A DNA stretch of 64,000 bases, from positions 186,001 to 250,000 of the forward strand of contig BCJJ01000004.1 in assembly GCA_039545355.1 (NCBI GenBank). Reading direction: 5' to 3'. Position numbers and translations under genes: made by a program. This DNA comes from Trichosporon coremiiforme (taxonomy: Eukaryota > Basidiomycota > Tremellomycetes > Trichosporonales > Trichosporonaceae). The notes under the pieces are model-generated. The model saw nothing but the letters and a program-made list of their open reading frames with translations. It did no database searches and had not been told where the DNA came from. Below, piece after piece: positions 12,577-24,478 of this stretch (position 1 is its first letter; each line of letters opens with the position of its first letter).

Positions 12577-14274
12577 TCAAGCCGACGGCGTGTCGTTGTC
12601 GACGAGGACGTCCTCGACATTTTCCTGGGAATCTGTCAGTCACGCTCATGCAAACGTTGTGCGGTTCCAGACCAACGCACCTTTTCGGCCTCAGCCTTGC
12701 GAAGGGCGACCTCTTCGCGAAGCTTCTCCTTGTCACCAGGGCCGTGTGCCGCGTGCGCAGCGCCGCCATCTTGCAGCCTGTGAGCAGCCATAACGCCACG
12801 AACTGCGCGACGGACTGAGGTTAGCGTGGACTCAATCGGGCCGTATCAGCAAACTCACAAGTCTTCTTGGCGTCGAATGCCTTCTTGACACTGGGCAGCA
12901 GGTTCACGGCGTGACCAGAGGCGTCTGCGACAGCAGGAGCCTCCTGGGCGAGCCAGGGATGAGCTAGCAGCTGGTCGACCGTCGGGCGGTTGGTCGGGTC
13001 AACTGTCAAACACGCGCGAACAAAGTCCTTAGCGGTCTCGGAAACACCCTGCCAGTACTCCGCCGGCGCGAACTTGTAGTCACCATTGCAGATCGCCTGC
13101 ATCTCCTCGTACTGCGATTCGCGGTCGAAGGGCGTGTAACCACAGAGCAGAAAGTAAGTGATGACTCCGATGGCCCAAACGTCAACAGGTTTGCCGTGTC
13201 CGGCCTTCTTGAAGATCTCGGGCGCCATGTAACCTGGTGTCTGAGGATCGTCAACGGTGCTGAACCTGAGTCACTCACTCCACAGGTGGTGGTAAGGATG
13301 GAGAAGTTGTCCTCCTCGAGAACCTTCGACAGCTGCTGGTCAGCACGATGCCTTACAACCCTACAAATCAACGTACTCCGAAGTCAGCCAGCATGAGCGG
13401 GGAATCCTCAGCCTTCGACTTGAAGAGGATGTTCTCGGGTTTCAGGTCTGCGTATGGGATCAGCTGACCGCGGGGGACGGTAGGCCACGCAACGCACCGC
13501 GGTGGACGATGCCCTGGTCATGGAGGTACTTCACGGCTGAGACGATGGTGCGGACGATGTTGGCGGCATCCCTGACGATCAGCTACTGCAGATCGATATC
13601 GACCTCACTTCTCGTAATAGCTTCCTCGAGCGCAGATACGGTCGAAGAGCTCTCCACCAGTACACAGGTCGAAGACAAGCTGCGGTCAGCGAACCGTGAC
13701 ATATTGGCACAGTCCAGCATTGGACGCGAATCAGCGCACGAGCACTCACGTAGAGGTTGTGACTTGTCTCGAAGAAGTCGTGAAGCTGAACAATGTTGGG
13801 GTGACCGGCGGAGACCTTCTTCAGAATAGCAATCTCGTTGCGAACCATGTGTTCACGGCCCTTTCGTGTCAGAACGGAACCGAATGACGATGCAGGACTT
13901 ACGGTGAGGAACTTCTTGTTCAAGACCTTGCACGCATAGTACTGCCCGGTCTGATGTCAGCGGCTGTGCGTTTAGGGACGGAGAGGGAAGCCACGATCGC
14001 CCAGGCCAACACCCCTAGTGCAGATACCCACCTTGATGTGAACACACTCCTTGACAACAGCACTGAGGGTCAGCGTCAGCCAAGAGTACGTTAGTCGAGA
14101 CCAACACATACTATGTACCACTGCGATGTCAGTTACGCCACCTCACATCACGTTGAGCTTACCTGCCAAGAGTCTTGCCCGTCTTATACTGTGATGCGTC
14201 AGCAGGAAGCACACACAGCACGGCGCAACGGCTTCACGCACCTGACAGGGAACGGTGACGGGTGCTTTGGACAT
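12577..14274 (-). CDS. CMK1: Ca2+/calmodulin-dependent protein kinase (CaMK I-like)
   Basis: Thirteen exons on the minus strand: 14242-14274, 14163-14188, 14112-14120, 14032-14062, 13903-13950, 13750-13860, 13609-13679, 13498-13571, 13377-13447, 13279-13332, 12859-13240, 12681-12802 and 12577-12624. They total 359 aa. The kinase core is complete: glycine loop GSGTYAVVKE (residues 19-28), ACKV with Lys41, HRDLKPEN (133-140), DFG (156-158), TTTCGTPGYMAPE (172-184) and DVWAIGVITYFLLCGYTPF. After the core, LLPSVKKAFDAKKTFRG fits an autoinhibitory/calmodulin-binding helix, and the tail ends in a charged coil. The third exon is only 9 nt. Expected cytosolic Ser/Thr kinase relaying calcium signals; the activation-loop Thr suggests control by an upstream kinase. 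The CMK1 symbol is by family resemblance. Confidence 0.9.
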
Positions 14275-14716
14275 GGCTGACGAGAGTTCGAGTGAAAGTC
14301 GTCAAGAACAAGGTCGACAGTTGAACCGGGAGGAAGGCAAGTGTCGCGTTGACTGCGTCGGTGTGAGGTAGGAGGCTGAAGCGCAAGTGACTAGGTCAGG
14401 GCGTGATGTACTCGATCAGATGGTCGAGAATCGATGACAGAAAGCGATCCACAACGCGACCTTTATATGGCGAGGGAGGGGTAAGAGGAACTAGAAAAGG
14501 GATATGATTATCAAAGCAATGGAGAACAGCCGGGATGTCGCTGCTTGAGGTGCAGGTGACCTGACGTGGTGTAGCGCGCCTCCATCCCCGCCATGTCAAC
14601 TGCGGATGGCTACCGTGGGAAAGCGTACACCTCACCTGCACGCGTCTGTTGTTATTATTGCCTCTTAGTCTGTTTCAGGAGACTGCATCCTTCCACTCGC
14701 ACAATCGACATGCACG
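14275..14716. promoter_or_regulatory. divergent promoter between CMK1 and APN2
   Basis: 442 bp separate the two start codons, so the region must hold both promoters. The part next to CMK1 is pyrimidine-rich on the minus strand. No element could be assigned with confidence. Confidence 0.5.
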
Positions 14717-16905
14717 ATGCGGATACTGACCTGGAACGTTGTGAGTAGCATAAAAGAGTATCGAAGCATTGTTGTACTGCTGACCACATGTCCCAGAACG
14801 TGCTACGGACTGTACTCGACTACCACCCGTAGGTCCACTTCCCGCACACGAGGGGTTTGTTGGTTCTGACATCAGCTTCTCGAGTATGCCCAAGAAGAAT
14901 GTCGAAGGCCTTCTTGACACGCTTGAGGCAGATATCTTTTGTTTCCAAGGTCAGCTTTCTCCTCACTCTCCGCTAACAAGCAGAGCACAAAACGCGGCGC
15001 GAACTTCTGGACAAGGCCACGGCGTGCCCTGGACGTTACGATGGGTTTTGGACCTTTCCCCGTCACAAGTCTGGGTACTCTGGCGTGTGTACCTACGTCA
15101 ACTCCGATTACTGCGTCCCGCTGAAGGCCGAAGAGGGGATCACTGGGATATTGCTTGGAAGCAAGGGCGGAACGATGAAACCGCCATGGACGCCTGATGA
15201 GCAGATCGGATGCTATCCCGAGCTCGACGACGTTCACCTATTAGAGGAGACAGACGGCGTCTCATTCGATCCAGCGCGACTTGATGTCGAAGGCCGAGCG
15301 GTGGTGTGCGACTTCGGCCTCTTCGTGCTCTTCAATCTCTACGTGCCGAACAGAGGCAGCGAGGCCAGAGGTCCATACAAATTAAACTTCCTCACTGTCT
15401 TGAAGGCTCGAGTGGAGGCACTCATGGCCGCGGGCCGGGAAGTGATTTTGGCAGGAGATATGAACGTGATTCGACAACCAATCGACTTTGGTGAAGGAAT
15501 TGTCGTACCTGGGACTCATTACCTCGACCATCCGGACCGGCACCTCTTCGAATCATGGTGCCACCCGAAAGGACCGCTCATCGACGTTGTTCGCGAGTCT
15601 TTCCCTGACCGCGAGGGCATGTACACTTGTTGGAACACGAAGATTGATGCGAGGTAGGTAGCTGCTGTGGGCGTTCTGCTGAATGTCCAGACCTGCCAAC
15701 TACGGAAGTCGAATCGATTACATCCTCTGTACGCCGGGCTTGCGTAAATGGATCAAGGGAGGTGACATACAGGCGAAGGTGTTTGGGTCAGATCACTGCC
15801 CGGTGTTTATTGATCTGCACGACGAGATCGAGGAAGATGGCCAGACTATCCGACTCAAAGATGTCTTGAATCCTGCCGACCGTCCGCGGTCGACGGCGCC
15901 GAAATTCCCGAGTGATGTTCCCAGAACAGCCCCGGAACCTCCTCGATTTGCAACCAAGTTCTTCGACGAGTTTTCGGGGAAGCAGCAAACGCTGAAAAGC
16001 CTGTGGGCTAATGCGAAGCCCAAAGCAATGAGTTCGAAACCGAAGGTCGAGCCGGCTTCTGCGCCGTCCCCGTCAACTACCCCGACACCAGACACGCCAG
16101 ACCCCACTCTCCCAGCAGAAGAGGGACTAGCGTCCAGCACACTTGGTATAGCGCGTGCTGCTTTCTCATCCTTGGACTCCCCTGCGCCGCCAGCTACCCC
16201 GGCCGTGCGTGCTCAGACTGCGGCGACGGCTGCGACGACCAGCAGCTCTCACAAACGTCCAGCCGCCATCGATATGACGAGGGACGAGGAACCTCGCAAG
16301 CGGTCGACGGTGGAGCGTTCGAAAAGTGCCACCGTGAAGAAGACGTCGAACGGCCAGATGAAACTTGCTTCCTTCTTCTCGCAGCCGGGAACCAAGGCTA
16401 AAATGGGCGCCCCAGTCCAGGTCGCAGACCGTCGGTCTTTGGAGCGATCACCTGCATCGATCATTGCAACAGCCGATGGTGATAGTCCCGACACGGACAG
16501 GGATGCTCTGATCGCAATTGCGATGGCTGAGGAAGATGAGGAGCGCGAGAAGCAGCGGACGGCCCAGAAACAGAAAAACGCTCCTGCGTGGTCCGAGATC
16601 TTCGCCAAGAAGGTGCCCCCGAAGTGCAAAGTGCACGGTAGACCCTGCAAAGACTTCAGTGAGCTGCTGACAACTGTCAGAAACTGACCACTTTCAGTCG
16701 TCAAGCAAGGCTCCAACAAAGGCAAACGGTTCTGGTTGTGCTCGCTACCTGTTGGACCTGGGTACGATATGGGTCGCTCTAAGCGGCCGCGAGAGCAGGT
16801 CAATCCTGAGTATCGATGCGACTAGTGAGCGCGTTCGGGGAAGAGTGCTGACAACGCAGTTTCCTGTGGGACTCGCTGAACACCAACAAAGAAAAACCGA
16901 AGTAG
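14717..16905 (+). CDS. APN2: AP endonuclease 2 (class II, ExoIII family) with PIP box and GRF zinc finger
   Basis: Exons 14717-14740, 14797-14828, 14876-14949, 14984-15653, 15691-16658, 16698-16824 and 16860-16905; 646 aa. The endonuclease/exonuclease/phosphatase fold is shown by MRILTWNV, ADIFCFQEHK (catalytic Glu), FNLYVPN, LAGDMNV and the terminal GSDHCP catalytic Asp-His. A PCNA-interacting motif QMKLASFF begins at residue 489 in an otherwise low-complexity linker. The last three exons assemble a zf-GRF finger (CKVHGRPC ... GKRFWLC ... YRCDYFLWDS), which is lost if the 39- and 35-nt introns are missed. The enzyme cuts abasic sites and trims blocked 3' ends in nuclear base-excision repair. 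The usual Asn-Gly of the first motif reads N-V here (WNVNVLRT). Confidence 0.93.
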
Positions 16906-17486
16906 TGACGGGTGTGTAGGTGGTATGGTCGGGAAGCATAGTACAGACAGTCATGTTGTATGTATTCGTTTGCATAGCCGCCTACCATCTGGAGCGGATG
17001 TGGGACGTGTGGTCGCGTCCGATCGCGTCTGTGGACGGTAAACAAAATGACGTCGATGGAACTTCGGAATGTGGTGCCCCACAATCGATCATTATGGGCA
17101 AGGCGCAACGCACGTTGATTGGCCGCGTCCTAGGGTGGATGTCTGCACGACGGCCCTGGCAGCGGCAAGGCGAGCTCAACGAGGTGCAATCTAACCTTCT
17201 CTACCCCTACCCCACTGTGCTCTCAACTGGAGTCTACCCACCCTTGACATCCTCATCGTCACCTGTCTGCTGCTGCGCATAGCCTCGTTCCATCACCCCA
17301 GCCAAATCCCGACCGCCGCAACGCCACGGACCGGTTCTCGTGACCATCGTGACAACTCCGACAGCCGTGATTGTACTGCCCTGGTGTCATTGGTCTCCGA
17401 GCGATCCAACCCTGGCATCGATAACATCCGTCATCCCGACGTGTCCGTCCGACGTCTACAAGCCTTAGCAAGTCCTCGCATCTACT
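16906..17486. other. intergenic region before the VHS-GAT gene
   Basis: About 0.58 kb between APN2 and the next start codon. The 3' part (17200-17486) is C-rich and probably promoter plus leader. I see no gene in it. Confidence 0.4.
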
Positions 17487-19794
17487 ATGTCGCGCGCCGG
17501 GAACTACTTCAAGACGGCCCAGGCCATCGTGAACCAGCTCGCTGGCGAGAAGCCCCACTCGTCCATCACGGACTGGGTTGAGGTCCTCAGTTCCGACAGG
17601 TATGCCACCACTTCTCTCGACGGCATCCCCGAGCTCGTTGAGAGTGTCAACATCCTGGGCCCGCAAGGTACCACAGAGGCGAGTCGTGCTATCCGCAAGA
17701 AGCTCAAGTACGGTAACTCGCATCGACAGATCCGTGCGCTCGTCATCCTGCGTGCCCTCACCGAGAATTGCGGGCATGGCTTCAAGTTGAACTGGGCCAA
17801 CGAGCAGCTCATGGAGAGGCTCAAGATTATGGCCACTGATGTGAGTACAACCACCGAGCGAAGCGCCTTCCCCGCAGTTGTGATTCGCACTGCTGCGAGA
17901 TCTCCCCATCGCCGGCGAGGTCAAGCACAGACAAGCATCGTGTGCATGTTCCTGACCCCCAGAATCTACTCGACCCTAAGGTAAAGAAGCAGCTTGTTCT
18001 CGTCTTCCATGCGTGGTCGATTCAGTATGCTGTGAGTTTTATTGGCCAAAGTTTCTTGTCGATCGCGACTAAGGCTGACGCGCCAGGATGAGCCGCGCAT
18101 GCGTGAGGTCGCTGGCCTGTATGGTCAATACTCAGGAAGACGTCCGGCTGGACACGCTAAGAAGGACTCATACTCTGCTCCGAAGGCATCGACGTCGACT
18201 CCGTTCGATGATTCCAATGACATTTACTCGCACGACTGGAACCCCACCACCAAGGGTGCCGACACGTACACCGACCTCTCCTCCGCCCGGGCGGAGGCTG
18301 AGAGCCGCAAGGCGGAACGCGAGCAACGGATGCTCATGGAGAGGAAGGAGGCCGAGATTGAGCGCCGTGAGCGCGAGCTCCAGCGCAGGCAAGAGATGGC
18401 CGACATCGAGGCTCGTCGACGACGTGAAGCCGAAGTTGAGGCGGAGAAGCGCCGCAAAGCCAAGGAAGAGCGCAAGAAGGGCAAGCTTCCCAAGACCGTT
18501 CGGCCGCGATTCAACTTCGAGAAGGAGAAGCCGGCTATCATGCAGTCGGTTGCAACGGCCATCCAGTCGGCGAGCAGCCTCGTGAACGCGTGTCGCCTCG
18601 TGAACCGCGAGACCGAGAACGTCACCCAGAACCCGAACGTTCAGGACAAGCTCGACAAGGCCAAGGCCGCGCGCCGCACCGTCGTGCGTTACATCCAGCA
18701 AGTCACCGACGAGGAGTACGTCGGTACGCTCCTCGACGCGAACGAGAAGATTGTGGAGGCCATCCAGCTCTATGACAAGGTACGCAAAGAACAGAAGGGG
18801 CGATTTTCCAGGCGGCAAGATGAGAAGAGGTCGAGCAAGACAGGAAGGCGAAACTCCAAGCAAACCCCTTCCCCAGAAATTGACGATCCTTTCCCCGTGG
18901 GCTCTCGGTCCAGTTCCCCAAACTCCATGAAAGCAGTCCACCGGAGACAGCGTTCCAGTATCGCTTCTCGATTGTCTCTCGTACTAGTGCCGCGATCGAG
19001 AATTTGCGCTGACATCACAGTTGTCCAAGCCGGCAGCCCTTGACTCTGACAGCGAGCATGAGGTCCAGGCCAAGTTTGACGAGTACGACCCCAACGAGGC
19101 GGAGCCTGAGCAGGTGGAGCGCATTCGTCGCCGCTTGGAGGCTCAGAAGCTGGAGTCCAATAGGACTGGTGAGCTCCAGAATCTCCAGGAGCAGCAAAAG
19201 CTCGAGTCGCAGAAGATGCAGGCCCGCGCTCTTCGCCGCAGCAACACCGGCAACACCGGATCGGCATCGACGCCCTCTGGCCCCACGGCCGCCACCACAA
19301 ACACGTTCCAGGACCTCCAGGACCTTGACTTCGGAGCTGTAAACCCTCACCTCCCGCCTCCCATGCGACCCGACTCGGATGACGACGCGTACTCTGGAGG
19401 GTGAGTGATTGCCCCAAACTGACCACATGTTCACCGCAGTGCTGACATCAAGCAGATCGCTGTCCGACTTTAGTGACTACGACAGCAGTGACGAGGAGTA
19501 CCGCCGCGGACACAGCCGCCAGAACTCGCGCGCCAAGAGCTCGCGGACCCACTCGCGCCACAACAGCGACTTCGACCCGTACGGTTCCAACAGCAGGCAC
19601 CCCGACCCGGCGGGATACGCTGCACTTGAGGAGGAGGGCGGCAAGCAGGGTCTGCTGTCGGCTGACGACCCTTTCGGCGACCCATTCGGTGACGACAACG
19701 CGGCGCGCACCCCTCAGCACGAGAGGCAGAGAATGGAGTGTGAGTGTAGCTTTCAAATACACATCGTAGCTGACGAACAGGGGCCGAGATCTAA
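17487..19794 (+). CDS. LSB5: VHS-GAT domain protein, LSB5-like
   Basis: Exons 17487-17840, 17963-18031, 18087-18779, 19021-19400, 19456-19739 and 19781-19794; 597 aa. The N-terminal VHS/ENTH-like superhelix (residues about 8-150) contains SITDWVEVLSSDRYATTSLD, LRALTENCG and VLVFHAWSIQYADEP, the pattern of the fungal LSB5 family. A highly charged coiled coil (E/R/K-rich, about 200-270) follows. A GAT-like three-helix bundle (286-375, NVQDKLDKAKAARRTVVRYI) would bind ubiquitin or Arf-type GTPases. The tail is acidic with DPFGDPFGDD, resembling adaptor-binding DPF motifs. LSB5 proteins act in actin-linked endocytosis; that role is inferred. Introns 1 and 3 (122 and 241 nt) are long for this genome. 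The last exon supplies only WAEI and the stop. Confidence 0.85.
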
Positions 19795-19901
19795 GACATG
19801 CGCAAGGTTTCTGGTGATGACAGACCAAATACCTCTGAATTGTTACAGCTGGCCTAATGAGAGATGGATGCATGCAGATTACACTTGTGCTTTGCTAAAG
19901 A
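19795..19901. terminator. 107-bp convergent 3' region
   Basis: The VHS-GAT gene and COQ6 end tail to tail only 107 bp apart, so their 3' untranslated regions almost certainly overlap. No consensus polyadenylation signal stands out. Confidence 0.4.
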
Positions 19902-21729
19902 TTACGGCTTGCGCTGCTGGTGCTCGATCGAATCGGCACCGCGGCGGAGGAGGTTCTTGAGCCCCTCGGCGATGACGCTGCCAGCAGAGCTGGCCACTCT
20001 CCTCGCCATGTCGAGGCCCTCAACGGCGTCAGCAAGGGCGGCGGGCGCGCCAGCCGCCTTCGCGTTAAGCTTATCCTCGGCCCGCGCGCGTCCGAACTCG
20101 CGCTGCTGCTGCGTCCTCTTTCCAGCGACACCAGAGCCAGCATTGCGCATGAAGAAGTCCTTGATCGGGCCGAGCTCATTGAAGACCTCGAGACCGTTGG
20201 CGCGCGCCCAGTTAATGAGCGGGTTGCGCGCGCCGAAGACCGAGTTCAGCTTGTCGACCGCCGCGAGCAGGATGTGGTTGGTCAGATACCGGTCGCGGGG
20301 GTACTGCGCGAGCGCGGTGATGCCGCCGAGGTCAGAGCCGACGCGGCGCGCCTCCTCGAGCACCTTGGCCAGAGCCTGCCCATCGGCCAGACCGGCGTTC
20401 AAGCCCTGTCCGGCCAGGGGATGCGTCGTGTGCGCCGCGTCGCCGACGAGCGCAACGCGGTGGTCGATGTACTTGTCCGCATGGGCGAGCTTGAGCGGGA
20501 AGCTGGCGACGGACTTGGGGTCGATGGAGCGCACGAGCGGCGGGCGGGGAGCATCGCTGACCCGACGCTCGAAGAGAGCCATGATCGAGCGGATACCCTC
20601 GGCTCTCAGCGCGCTCTTGTCGTTGTGCGCCGTGACCACAGCCTCGGTGAGGAGCTTGAGCTCGTTCTCAGACAGAGAGAAGGCCGCGTTCACCATCTCG
20701 GTCAGCGCCTCGGGAGTAAGCGCCTTGAGCGCGGCCGCAATCTCGGGCATCGTGCTCCACACCATCGTCGTCGTCTCGTCCCCGAGGGGGAGGTACGCGA
20801 TCGGTCCAGTAGGAAGGAAGCGCTGGAACGCCGTGTGGTTGCCGTAGATGTCGCGCTGAGTCTCGAGGGTCGCGACGACGCCATGGGCGTTGTAGCCGTG
20901 TCCGAAGGTGTCGATTTGCGCGAACTTGCGCGCGGGGGAATTGGGACCGTCGGCACCAATCAGCAGGGACGCCTGCACCCACTCGTCGCCCAGATTGAGC
21001 GCGACACTCCCTCGTCCGGCGGTGTAGGTGATGTCTCCCACGCGAGTCTTCTCCCGGATCTCGAGCTTGTGCCCCTTCGTTTGCTTCACCTCGTCGAGGT
21101 GCCGGAGCAGAGCACGCTGCAGGTTCAAATTCTCAGTCATTCGCGCCAAATCAGGACCGGGGAAGTGGAGCATAGGCGTCGAGTCCGCATCCGGGTTCGC
21201 CCACACAATGATGTCGTCGACCTCACGGGAACGGTCCTGTGCGATGTGCTTCCACGCTCCGATGCCTGCTATCAGCTTCCCGTACTTATAAAAGCTGAAC
21301 TCACTGTCGAGCCAGGCAATGTTCTCCGCTGTCAGAGACGAGACACGATTCGACCACGGTCCCTGGTCGTCCCAGTTGCGTACCGGGTCGAGCGGACCGC
21401 CTTCGAGAAGAAGAATACGCGCGCCGTCGCGGAGGCTAGGCTGCGCCACTACCCGTTAGCTACCTGCGTAAGCATCTGAACTCACCGAGCGCATTCGCGA
21501 GAGCGAGACCGGCAGGGCCACCGCCAATGATAACAATGTCATACGTGTTCTCAGGCGAGACGGGCGGGGCGACGACGGGCGTCGGGGAAGCGTGCGAATG
21601 ATGCCGAACCTGGGTCTGCGTCGGCGGTTGGGCAGCGGCGAGGACGGGACGCACACGCTGAACCGGAGCTAGTCGCGAGGAGCTGGCTAGCGTGCGCGCC
21701 GCGGCCGCTGTAGTGAGTACTCGTCTCAT
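19902..21729 (-). CDS. COQ6: ubiquinone biosynthesis FAD monooxygenase COQ6
   Basis: Exons 21486-21729 and 19902-21448 (37-nt intron), 596 aa. The first 55 residues are Arg/Ala/Ser-rich without acids, as in a mitochondrial presequence. YDIVIIGGGPAGLALANAL is the Rossmann ADP-binding site of the FAD. Further flavin-hydroxylase signatures are LLIGADGPNSPAR and ALVGDAAHTTHPLAGQGLN. Family members hydroxylate the ring of the coenzyme Q precursor at C5 in the inner-membrane CoQ synthome. A long open frame on the opposite strand (19920-21479) is a by-product of the G/C-biased codons. The protein is somewhat longer than many COQ6 proteins owing to its presequence and C-terminal tail. Confidence 0.93.
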
Positions 21730-22124
21730 TCTGTCGAGGTGTAGTCGAGATTAAGATGAGAGGGAAGGAGAAAGTGGAGGTATGAGCACAGGGAAGACAA
21801 CATTTCGGATCGGCCAGACACGGCACGTGGCGTGGCTCTCGTCGTCATGACGCCTTTCCTCGCCACTTGTCCTTTCGTTTTGGATCATCTTTAATGGGAA
21901 AATGTCCTTTCTGAACACTGCAGTATCGTCTCCTAGATGTACTTGTATGCAGCCTCGCGTTACTGGATGAGGAGGGACATCTTCGACATCAAGCCCATGG
22001 CTTCCTCCGGTGTCACGTGACTTTCAACCTCCGCCTGCTAATGTCGCGACGGCAACTGACTCTCGTTTGTTGACTTTCGATCCATCTCTCACCTGCCAAA
22101 GCTACTCCGACATCCTGATCCACC
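21730..22124. promoter_or_regulatory. divergent promoter between COQ6 and YAF9
   Basis: 395 bp between the two opposing start codons must contain both promoters. No specific factor site is assigned. Confidence 0.45.
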
Positions 22125-23844
22125 ATGCTCCCGGGAAACGAGCGTGTTAAGGTGAGCTTTCATATGCGCACGTAGCTGACCGAACAGGGCATTCAGGTGC
22201 ACCGTCCGATCATTTACGGCTCGCAAGCACGGTTGTTGACAGAAGAGGAGAAGGCAAAGGCGCCGCCCGGACGTGAGTATAAAGGCATTCGGGCTGCTGG
22301 GAATCCCAGAAAACCGATGGAAATTGCACCGAGCACATGCATGTGCGGCGCACGGCCTGTCCGGTGCACCTCAGCATATCAGCTTTTGCGTTTTGTAGTG
22401 ATTAGCTAACATCAGACACGCACAAGTGGACGATCTTCTTGACGTCTGCTGCTACCCCTCCTCCGGAGCCCAAGTCGTCGACGGACGCGCCGCCTGTCGA
22501 GATCGACCAGGACTTCATTCCGGGCGGAGACGATGACATGAGCTATCTTATCAAGCGTGTTGTGTTCCGACTCCACGATACCTATCCTACCCCTAACAGG
22601 AGTGAGTGCCGGATGAGCTTGTTAGTGTGTCGCACCAGCGTCTCACGACTGTTGTGAACGGGCGAGAGAGCTGGTCGGACGCATGAGTCCGCTCATTCAC
22701 GGAAGAGTAGTCACGGCTCCACTTTTGAGCATGAGCATGAGCGAAATATGCTTGAGTAGATCCGGAGTGCCTGCTCCAAGACCGCATCTACTATCTATGG
22801 AGCGGGGCTGCGGCCGTTACAATCGTGTGCGGAGCACCGAGCGGAGAGGCACCTCCTGCGTGTAGGAGTGTGTTGTGGAGCCGCGCAATTCTTTCATCGC
22901 TTCCTGCTCTTACCCGCGTCTGTGCCTTTGATATGCCGTTGTCTTGTCTGCGACTGAACTAACGTCTCAGTGTGCGAGAAGCCGCCGTACCAAGTGTCTG
23001 AGACCGGATGGGGAGAGTTCACTGTCCAGATCAAGGTGACCTTTGTCCCGGAGGCTGGCGAGAAGGCCATTACGCTGCAGCACCCCATCAAGCTGCACCA
23101 CTGGGGAGAGCCTATCGAGGCTCCGCCTGCCGTCACGGCTGCTCCTACCCCTGCGGAGACGCTGGCGCCAGCAACGGCAGCGTCAGGCGCTGAGGCGACG
23201 CCCGCAGACGCCTCTACAGCAGCGACGGAGGACATCAAGGAGGCGAAAGCTGAACCTGACACGCCTGTCCAAGCTTCCGTACCCGCTTCGACAGCTGGTG
23301 AAGCATCAACCGAAGTTTCAACAGATGCTGCCACAGGAACCGCTACCCCGGCTGTCGACTCAACGACTGTCGCAACACCGTCAGCTGCGCCTGCAGCTGC
23401 GGCCGTGCCCATCCCGACCGTGGCATCCATGTACCCTGTGCATTCTTGGCAGTATGACGAGATGGTGTTCTCCGACCCGCCGTCGAACTTCCTCCAGATC
23501 CTTGAGGAGCACCCGCCAACCCCGCTGCCCGCCCGCAATCGTCGTCCCAGGGACCAGAGGGAGCAGCACGACCTGAGGACTGGTAACTCTAAGAAGAAGC
23601 GCGCCATCTCCCGGGTGGGCTCGCGAACGGGCACGGAGACACGACAAGGAACGCCAGTTACGCCCATGACCCCCCAGACCCTGATTCCCGGTCAGGTGGG
23701 AGTTCCCGGCGAACCTGGAAGCGCGGACGTCCCGCTGGAATTCTCTCTGGAGATGGAGAAAGGGGAGCTCAATAAACTCACCGAGACGAGGATACGCATC
23801 GTCCAGGAGATGGACCGCTGGAGGTAAGTTGTTGCCCATCACAT

Positions 23845-23877
<33 letters not shown>

Positions 23878-24478
23878 CTATCATCCATTTGCACAGGCTG
23901 GCAGGAGTCGCATGCTATGGTGATCCTGAGTGATCAGCTTTTCAGAGTGATCGCAGGCTGCAGTGGCAAAGCGCGGTGTATGCACACCGGGAGCCTTGGG
24001 ACCAACAGACTTCATAGTTACGGGGCCTCGTAACTGGTGTCTGCGGGACCAGGACTTTTTTATGAGATCGGGAGGATCCTCTCGCCTTATGCGCGAGCCG
24101 AAGGGCGGGTCGCAGACTCCACAAGTTTGGGAGGATCCCGCGCTGCCGTTTCTTTGTTGGCGGGCAGGTATTCCTTCTCTGACCTGGTTGCGCACATGTG
24201 CTCTTTCGTGGCCGGCCGTTGGAATAGGAATCAGTGGGGCCTCATTACTTGATGTACGGGACATGAAGCGCAGCACAGAATGGGTACCGAAATCATTTTC
24301 GCGAGCCTGCTTTGTGCGAACCCACATCCCCACTGAGCTTAAAAGGCATCCAACCTACCACATTGAATCTCCCGGAGCTCAGATCTGCATATGCAGAGTG
24401 GACGCTGACACGCACAGAGAACGCTTGATCAGCCAGGAGAAGGAGCTCGCGAAGCTCAAGGAGGAGCTGAGGGGTTAA
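22125..24478 (+). CDS. YAF9: YEATS-domain chromatin reader, YAF9/GAS41-like
   Basis: Exons 22125-22151, 22188-22272, 22416-22601, 22971-23823 and 24418-24478; 403 aa. The YEATS fold is read from [44 protein letters not shown] and [16 protein letters not shown], followed by [24 protein letters not shown]. This family reads acylated histone lysines as a subunit shared by the NuA4 acetyltransferase and SWR1 remodeller. An Ala/Thr/Pro-rich insertion of about 100 residues separates HHWG from [14 protein letters not shown]. The last exon gives the C-terminal coil [20 protein letters not shown] needed for complex assembly. Introns 3 and 4 are 369 and 594 nt, far above the local norm, and the last one starts with a poly-C run. 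The final splice is chosen because it restores the family's C-terminal coil. Confidence 0.87.
23846..23875 (+). repeat. poly-C tract of 30
   Basis: Thirty consecutive C residues lie 22 nt inside the last intron of YAF9, just after its GTAAGT donor. It is the longest homopolymer in the window. The stated length could be affected by sequencing or assembly. Confidence 0.95.

Noticed and set aside
19920..21479. 519-residue open frame on the plus strand opposite COQ6
   Set aside because: It is an exact antisense of a well-supported gene and arises from G/C-rich third codon positions. It has no domain, and its composition is Arg/Leu/Val/Glu-heavy as expected of antisense frames.
21897..22120. possible extra exon of YAF9 upstream of 22125
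   Set aside because: The ATG at 22125 starts directly in the family's N-terminal [17 protein letters not shown] segment, so no further exon is needed.
23963..24478. 171-residue frame extending the last YAF9 exon upstream
   Set aside because: Its N-terminal part shows no similarity to YEATS proteins. The splice to 24418 gives the expected C-terminal coil, so the rest is intron.
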